This document shows positions 6,747 through 10,482 of a stretch of 10,482 nt of DNA, in pieces; the stretch's first letter is position 1; each line of letters starts with the position of its first letter. The notes under the pieces are model-generated. The model ran no database searches. It was given only the letters and a program-made list of their open reading frames with translations, and had not been told where the DNA came from. The stretch spans positions 3,424 to 13,905 of the forward strand of contig JAGQUE010000351.1 of NCBI GenBank assembly GCA_020438665.1, read 5' to 3'. Origin of the DNA: Nocardioidaceae bacterium. GTDB taxonomy: Bacteria; Actinomycetota; Actinomycetes; Propionibacteriales; Nocardioidaceae. Both the position numbers and the translations under genes were made by a program.

Positions 6747-6762
6747 ACACTCGAACGAGTGT
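6747..6762. promoter_or_regulatory. 16-bp dyad ACACTCG-AA-CGAGTGT, candidate operator
   Basis: A perfect inverted repeat with 7-bp arms and a 2-bp centre lies between the two divergent promoters, about 10 bp upstream of the beta-galactosidase -35 box. Flanking CAACCACTA on the left and AGTTGTTG on the right extend an imperfect symmetry. The TCGnnCGA-type core recalls half-sites of some sugar-regulator operators. Assignment to the local DeoR protein is inference from position. Confidence 0.5.
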
Positions 6763-6767
6763 AGTTG

Positions 6768-6787
6768 TTGATTTCAGTTTGATATCA
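6768..6787. promoter_or_regulatory. direct repeat TTGATTTCA / TTGATATCA with 11-bp period
   Basis: Two 9-mers differing at one base start at 6768 and 6779, one helical turn apart, just upstream of the transporter -35 box. The second copy contains the palindrome TGATATCA. The stretch is unusually AT-rich for this genome. DeoR-family proteins often use repeated sites on one helix face, so this is a second operator candidate beside the dyad at 6747. Confidence 0.4.
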
Positions 6788-6798
6788 CGGCCCAGATA

Positions 6799-6828
6799 CC
6801 TTGACTTTCCCCAAAACCGGGGTCAAGG
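6799..6828. promoter_or_regulatory. 7-bp inverted repeat CCTTGAC-N16-GTCAAGG over the transporter promoter
   Basis: The arms at 6799-6805 and 6822-6828 are perfect inverted repeats with a 16-bp spacer. The left arm contains the -35 TTGAC and the right arm overlaps the -10 region. A CCCC/GGGG pair inside could make a hairpin, but the promoter overlap makes a protein-binding site more likely than an RNA structure. The binding protein is unknown. Confidence 0.4.
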
Positions 6829-6830
6829 AT
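6801..6830 (+). promoter_or_regulatory. candidate transporter operon promoter (TTGACT-18-AAGGAT)
   Basis: TTGACT at 6801-6806 is followed after 18 bp by AAGGAT at 6825-6830, a weak -10 that keeps the A and final T of TAnnnT. The -35 hexamer and the 18-bp spacing match the divergent beta-galactosidase promoter candidate. Transcription would begin near 6837, giving a leader of about 35 nt before the ATG at 6871. Confidence 0.4.
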
Positions 6831-6860
6831 GCCAAATGCCCTGTTCGAACTTGTGGACCC

Positions 6861-6866
6861 GGAGGA
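6861..6866 (+). promoter_or_regulatory. ribosome binding site deciding the binding-protein start
   Basis: GGAGGA lies 4 nt before the ATG at 6871. The upstream in-frame ATG at 6829 has no such site and overlaps the promoter's -10 region, so 6871 is the better start. Confidence 0.75.
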
Positions 6867-6870
6867 CTCC

Positions 6871-8214
6871 ATGAACCGCCATCCCAAGGCTCCCCCGAGC
6901 CTGATGATCCCCCCCTCCGCTCGCGTGACGATGTCAGCCACACGGCGTAGCTTCCTGCGTTCTGCCGCGATCGGCGGTGCGCTGGTGACGACCCCCGGCC
7001 TGCTCGCCGCGTGCGGTAGCGACTCCGGCGGCGGTGGGGGCAGTGACTCCAAGACCGTGACCTTCGGCGTCAACGAGGCCAAGGACTCCGGTCCCGCCTA
7101 CGAGCGCATGAAGGGCTTCGCCGACGGCTATGCCAAGAAGTCCGGTGTCGAGGTCAAGGCCAACTACGTCGACCACAACACCTTCCAGGAGAGCATCAGC
7201 ACCTATCTGCAGGGCTCCCCGGACGACGTGTTCACGTGGTTCGCCGGCTATCGCATGCAGCAGTTCGCCGAGGACGGCCTGCTGTCCGACATCAGCGACC
7301 TCTGGCCGATCGACGGCATGACCGACGCCTTCAAGGGCGCCGCCACGTCCAGCGACGGCAAGCAGTACCTCGTGCCCTACGACTACTACCCGTGGGCGGT
7401 GTTCTACCGGAAGTCGATCTTCGACAAGAACGGCTGGTCGGCCCCCGGCAGCTATGACGACTTCATCAGCCTGATGAAGGACATGCAGGGCAAGGGCATC
7501 ACGCCGTTCGCCTTCGGTGACAAGGACGGCTGGCCCGCCATGGGCTCGTTCGACATCCTCAACATGCGCATCAACGGCTTCGACTTCCACATGAGCCTCA
7601 TGAAGGGTGACGAGGCTTGGGACTCCGCCGAGGTCAAGAACGTGTTCGCGAAGTGGAAGGAGCTCCTCCCCTACCACCAGGCCGACCCGCTGGGCCGCAC
7701 CTGGCAGGAGGCCGCGACGTCGATGGCCAAGGGTGAGGCGGCCATGTACCTCCTCGGCACCTTCGTGGGCGACGCGATCCCGGACGTCCTCGACGACCTG
7801 GACTTCTTCACCTATCCCGAGCTCGACGCGGCCATCGGCTCCGACGCCCTGGACGCCCCGATCGACGGGTTCTGCCTGGCGTCCGCCGGGCGCAACCAGG
7901 ACGCCGGCAAGGAGTTCCTGAAGTACCTCGGCACCGCCGAGGCCCAGGAGGGTGCCAACGCGGCGGCCTCGGCCCCGATGATCGTGGCCAACGCCAACGC
8001 CGACACCTCGAGCTATTCGGCCCTGCAGTTGAAGTCCGCTGAGGTCGTGGGCCAGGCTGCTCACATCGCGCAGTTCCTGGACCGTGACACCGACACCAAC
8101 TTCGCGTCGACTGTCATGATCCCGTCGATCCAGACCTTCTTGAAGAACCCCGACGACATCGACGGGCTCTGCTCCAGCATCCAGGAGCAGAAGGTCTCCA
8201 TCTTCGGCAGCTGA
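6871..8214 (+). CDS. sugar ABC transporter substrate-binding lipoprotein with Tat-type signal
   Basis: Extracytoplasmic solute-binding protein of the carbohydrate (family 1, MalE-like) group that captures sugar and delivers it to the two permeases encoded next. The 447 residues are of usual length. The signal region has a long n-region, a twin-arginine motif TRRSFLR (Arg25-Arg26), a short hydrophobic stretch and a lipobox LLAAC with Cys48, so Tat export followed by lipid anchoring is predicted. A Gly/Ser-rich linker follows the Cys. The segment WQEAATSMAKGEAAMYLLGTF is characteristic of this binding-protein family. Many aromatic residues (DYYPWAVFYR, TWFAGYRMQQF) fit sugar stacking. The divergent GH42 gene suggests a beta-galactoside or galacto-oligosaccharide as substrate (inference). 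It is the first gene of a three-gene operon, 25 bp before the next. Confidence 0.9.
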   Translation: MNRHPKAPPSLMIPPSARVTMSATRRSFLRSAAIGGALVTTPGLLAACGSDSGGGGGSDSKTVTFGVNEAKDSGPAYERMKGFADGYAKKSGVEVKANYVDHNTFQESISTYLQGSPDDVFTWFAGYRMQQFAEDGLLSDISDLWPIDGMTDAFKGAATSSDGKQYLVPYDYYPWAVFYRKSIFDKNGWSAPGSYDDFISLMKDMQGKGITPFAFGDKDGWPAMGSFDILNMRINGFDFHMSLMKGDEAWDSAEVKNVFAKWKELLPYHQADPLGRTWQEAATSMAKGEAAMYLLGTFVGDAIPDVLDDLDFFTYPELDAAIGSDALDAPIDGFCLASAGRNQDAGKEFLKYLGTAEAQEGANAAASAPMIVANANADTSSYSALQLKSAEVVGQAAHIAQFLDRDTDTNFASTVMIPSIQTFLKNPDDIDGLCSSIQEQKVSIFGS

Positions 8215-8239
8215 TCACGACGTTCGGTGGGGAGGACCG

Positions 8240-9175
8240 ATGAGTACGACCAAGGCTGAGTCCACGACAAAGCACAGCTCATCGGCCTCTCCACCGACAC
8301 GTCGACGGCGCCTCGGCGTCGTCGACCGGGTGGTCGTCGCCGTCATGGTGCTGGTCCCCGCGCTGTTGGTGCTGTGGCTGGTGTGGCTGCCCGCGATCGG
8401 CTCGGTGGTGCTGTCGTTCGGCAACTGGAACGGCATCGGCGGCGTCGACCGCATCCAGTGGGTCGGTTGGCAGAACTACCACGACGTGGCGACGATCTAT
8501 CCGCCGTTCTGGCCGGCGATCCGCCACAACCTGATCTGGCTGGGCTTCCTGTTCGTCTTCCCGACCCTGCTCGGGGTCTTCCTCGCCGTCATCCTCGACA
8601 AGGAGATGCGTGGCAGCCGCTTCTACCAGACCGCGTTCTATCTGCCGGTCGTGCTGTCACTGGCCCTCATCGGCTTCATCTGGCAGCTGTTCTACAGCCG
8701 TGACCAAGGCCTGCTCAACGACGTCTTCAACACCCAGATCGACTGGTACGGCGACCCCAAGATCAACCTCTGGGCGGTGCTGGTCGCCACCGCCTGGCGC
8801 CATACGGGCTACATCATGCTGCTCTATCTGGCGGGCCTGAAGAGCGTCGACCACACGCTGCGCGAGGCCGCGGCCGTCGACGGCGCCAGCGAGGTCAAGA
8901 CGTTCTTCACCGTGATCTTCCCGGTGATGCGGCCCATCAACATGATCGTGCTCGTCATCGTCGTCATCGAGTCGCTGCGGGCCTTCGACCTGGTCTGGGT
9001 CGTCAACAAGGGCCGCAACGGGCTTGAGATCATCGCGGCCTTGGTGAGCCAGAACGTCATCGGCGAGGCCACCCGCTATGGCTTCGGCTCCGCGCTGGCG
9101 GTGATCATGATGCTGATCTCGTCGGTCTTCATCACGATCTATCTCCGCATCGTGTTCAAGGAGGACCGGGCATGA
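8240..9175 (+). CDS. sugar ABC transporter permease, MalF-like
   Basis: Inner-membrane subunit of a carbohydrate importer (binding-protein-dependent transport family, CUT1 type). The 311 residues contain a hydrophilic N-terminus to about 32 and six membrane segments. The EAA loop that contacts the ATPase reads EAAAVDGA at 209-216, continuing to FPVMRP. A GGGGAGGA ribosome site lies just upstream of the ATG. It overlaps the next permease gene by 4 bp (ATGA), a typical translationally coupled pair. It would form a heterodimer with that permease and receive sugar from the lipoprotein encoded upstream. No ATPase gene follows, so the energy subunit must come from elsewhere in the genome. Confidence 0.92.
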   Translation: MSTTKAESTTKHSSSASPPTRRRRLGVVDRVVVAVMVLVPALLVLWLVWLPAIGSVVLSFGNWNGIGGVDRIQWVGWQNYHDVATIYPPFWPAIRHNLIWLGFLFVFPTLLGVFLAVILDKEMRGSRFYQTAFYLPVVLSLALIGFIWQLFYSRDQGLLNDVFNTQIDWYGDPKINLWAVLVATAWRHTGYIMLLYLAGLKSVDHTLREAAAVDGASEVKTFFTVIFPVMRPINMIVLVIVVIESLRAFDLVWVVNKGRNGLEIIAALVSQNVIGEATRYGFGSALAVIMMLISSVFITIYLRIVFKEDRA

Positions 9176-10128
9176 GCGACGACCTCCCCACCGTGCCGGT
9201 GGCCTACCAGAAGGTCGAGGAGCGCCCCACCGAGACGTCGAAGCACAGCGCACCCAAGCGTGTCGAGGGCGGCGTCCTCAGTCGTCCCCGCGGCACGGTC
9301 GCCACGGTCATCATGGCGCTGCTGTCGCTGCTGTGGCTCTTCCCGCTGATCTGGGCGGTCATCAACAGCTTCCGCGACTACAACTACACCCAGCAGAACG
9401 GCTACCTCTCCTTCGGCGGCTGGACGATCAGCAACTACAAGGAGGCCTGGGATCGCGGGCAGTTCGGCCTGCACTTCTGGAACTCGCTGATCATCACGGT
9501 CCCGGCCGTGCTGCTGACGCTGTTCCTCGCGTCCCTGGTGGCGTTCGTGCTCGCCCGGTTCAGCTTCAAGTTCAACCTGGCGATGCTGGGCTTCTTCCTG
9601 GCCGCCAACCTGCTGCCGCCCCAGGCGCTGCTGATCCCCGTGTTCAAGATGTTCCAGCAGATCCACGTGCCCTACTGGATGAGCGACAGCGGCACCATGC
9701 TGAACAACTTCTGGGGGCTCATCCTCGTCAACGTCGCCTTCCAGCTCGGCTTCTGCACGTTCGTCCTCAGCAACTACATGAAGACGATCCCGATGGAGAT
9801 CTATGAGTCGGCCGAGCTCGACGGCGCCAGCGTCTTTCGCCAGTACTGGCAGATGACGATGCCGCTCGTCCGCCCGGCGCTGGCCGCCCTCGCGACGCTC
9901 GAGGTCACCTGGATCTACAACGAGTTCTTCTGGGCGACGGTGCTCCTGCAGCGCAGCGACAAGTTCCCGATCACCAGCGCGCTCAACAACCTGCGCGGCC
10001 AGTTCTTCACCGACACCAACCTCGTGGCGGCCGGCTCGGTGCTCGTCGCGATGCCGGTGCTGATCGTGTTCTTCGTGCTCCAGAAGCAGTTCGTCTCGGG
10101 GCTGACGCTCGGCTCGACGAAGGGCTGA
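9172..10128 (+). CDS. sugar ABC transporter permease, MalG-like
   Basis: Second inner-membrane subunit of the same importer, pairing with the MalF-like protein. The 318 residues have a hydrophilic, probably cytoplasmic N-terminus of about 40 residues, then six membrane segments. The EAA loop reads ESAELDGA at 212-219, followed by MPLVRP, typical of CUT1 second permeases. The start is fixed by AAGGAGG 7 nt upstream and by the 4-bp ATGA overlap with the preceding gene. The C-terminus QKQFVSGLTLGSTKG is the classic end of this family (the FVSGLTxGAVKG pattern), so the gene is complete. It is the last gene of the operon, ending 12 bp from the convergent clpB stop. Confidence 0.93.
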   Translation: MSDDLPTVPVAYQKVEERPTETSKHSAPKRVEGGVLSRPRGTVATVIMALLSLLWLFPLIWAVINSFRDYNYTQQNGYLSFGGWTISNYKEAWDRGQFGLHFWNSLIITVPAVLLTLFLASLVAFVLARFSFKFNLAMLGFFLAANLLPPQALLIPVFKMFQQIHVPYWMSDSGTMLNNFWGLILVNVAFQLGFCTFVLSNYMKTIPMEIYESAELDGASVFRQYWQMTMPLVRPALAALATLEVTWIYNEFFWATVLLQRSDKFPITSALNNLRGQFFTDTNLVAAGSVLVAMPVLIVFFVLQKQFVSGLTLGSTKG

Positions 10129-10140
10129 GCCCCGGCCGGG

Positions 10141-10482
10141 TCAGGAGGCGTTGCTCAGGGCCAGCGCCTCGCCTCCGTCGGCGACCCGCACCTCGACCTT
10201 GCCGCCGTCGCCGACCTCGCCGGCGATGAGCAGCTTGGCGAGCGGGTCGCCGATGGCGGTCTGGATCAGCCGCCGAAGCGGCCGCGCGCCATAGGCGGGG
10301 TCATAGCCCTTGTCGGCGAGCCAGGTGCGCGCCTCGTCGGCGACCGTGATGGTGATCCGGCGGACGGCCAGCCGCTTCTCGAGCAGCGCGAGCTGGAGGT
10401 CGACGATGTGGGCCAGCTCGTCCTTGGTCAGCGCGTCGAAGACCACGATCTCGTCGAGCCGGTTGAGGAACTCCGGCTTGAA
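10141..10482 (-). CDS. clpB: ClpB disaggregase, C-terminal fragment (5' end outside the window)
   Basis: Only the last 113 residues are present; the frame runs open through the window edge at 10482. ClpB is a hexameric AAA+ chaperone that works with DnaK to pull proteins out of aggregates in the cytoplasm. The fragment begins FKPEFLNRLDEIVVF, the strongly conserved end of the second AAA+ module's large domain. It continues through the small domain with the sensor-2 motif GYDPAYGARPLRRLIQ and ends in a short variable tail. A ClpC or ClpA C-terminus would look similar, but the FLNRLDEIVVF and LEKRLAVRRITITV context favours ClpB. Nothing suggests truncation other than the window boundary. It is convergent with the transporter operon and unrelated to it. 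Confidence 0.88.
   Translation of the reverse strand, partial: FKPEFLNRLDEIVVFDALTKDELAHIVDLQLALLEKRLAVRRITITVADEARTWLADKGYDPAYGARPLRRLIQTAIGDPLAKLLIAGEVGDGGKVEVRVADGGEALALSNAS

Noticed and set aside
6829..6870. Binding-protein start at ATG 6829
   Set aside because: It overlaps the candidate -10 region and lacks a ribosome site; ATG 6871 has GGAGGA at suitable spacing.
5219..6874. 551-codon plus-strand frame opposite beta-galactosidase
   Set aside because: Its composition is that of a GC-rich antisense shadow (Gly/Val/Asp/Arg), while the minus strand encodes an intact GH42 enzyme.
10129..10140. Palindrome CCCGGCCGGG between the transporter operon and clpB as a bidirectional terminator
   Set aside because: It has no loop room and no U-tract on either side; a 10-bp GC palindrome is easily found by chance at this composition.

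Overview
The window reads as a chromosomal stretch from a high-GC actinobacterium. The signs are very GC-rich coding DNA, a class E-type sortase, an apparently leaderless start with a TAnnnT -10 box, proline/glutamine/tyrosine-rich membrane proteins, and a carbohydrate ABC transporter without its own ATPase. A Nocardioides-like organism is my guess; nothing here fixes the genus. No mobile element, phage gene, CRISPR array, tRNA or rRNA was seen.

Layout. (a) 35-739, minus: class E-like sortase. (b) 771-1928, plus: fold-type I PLP aminotransferase, diverging from the sortase across 31 bp. (c) 1936-3828, minus: two adjacent genes for proline-rich membrane proteins. Together they carry three copies of one four-helix domain, two fused in tandem in the upstream gene and one in the downstream gene. 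(d) 3900-6700, minus: a GH42 beta-galactosidase whose stop overlaps the start of a DeoR-family repressor. (e) 6701-6870: a divergent control region with two TTGACT promoter candidates, a 16-bp dyad, an 11-bp-period direct repeat and a 7-bp inverted repeat. (f) 6871-10128, plus: a sugar ABC importer made of a Tat-type binding lipoprotein and two permeases. (g) 10141-10482, minus: the C-terminal end of ClpB, cut by the window edge.

How the genes work together. Regions d-f look like one beta-galactoside utilisation locus. The lipoprotein and two permeases import a beta-galactoside or galacto-oligosaccharide, powered by a shared ATPase encoded elsewhere. The cytoplasmic GH42 enzyme cleaves it. 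The co-transcribed DeoR protein probably senses a phosphorylated sugar and controls both divergent operons from the 6701-6870 region. The sortase, aminotransferase, membrane protein pair and ClpB show no clear functional link to this locus. The least explained part of the window is the membrane protein pair at 1936-3828.
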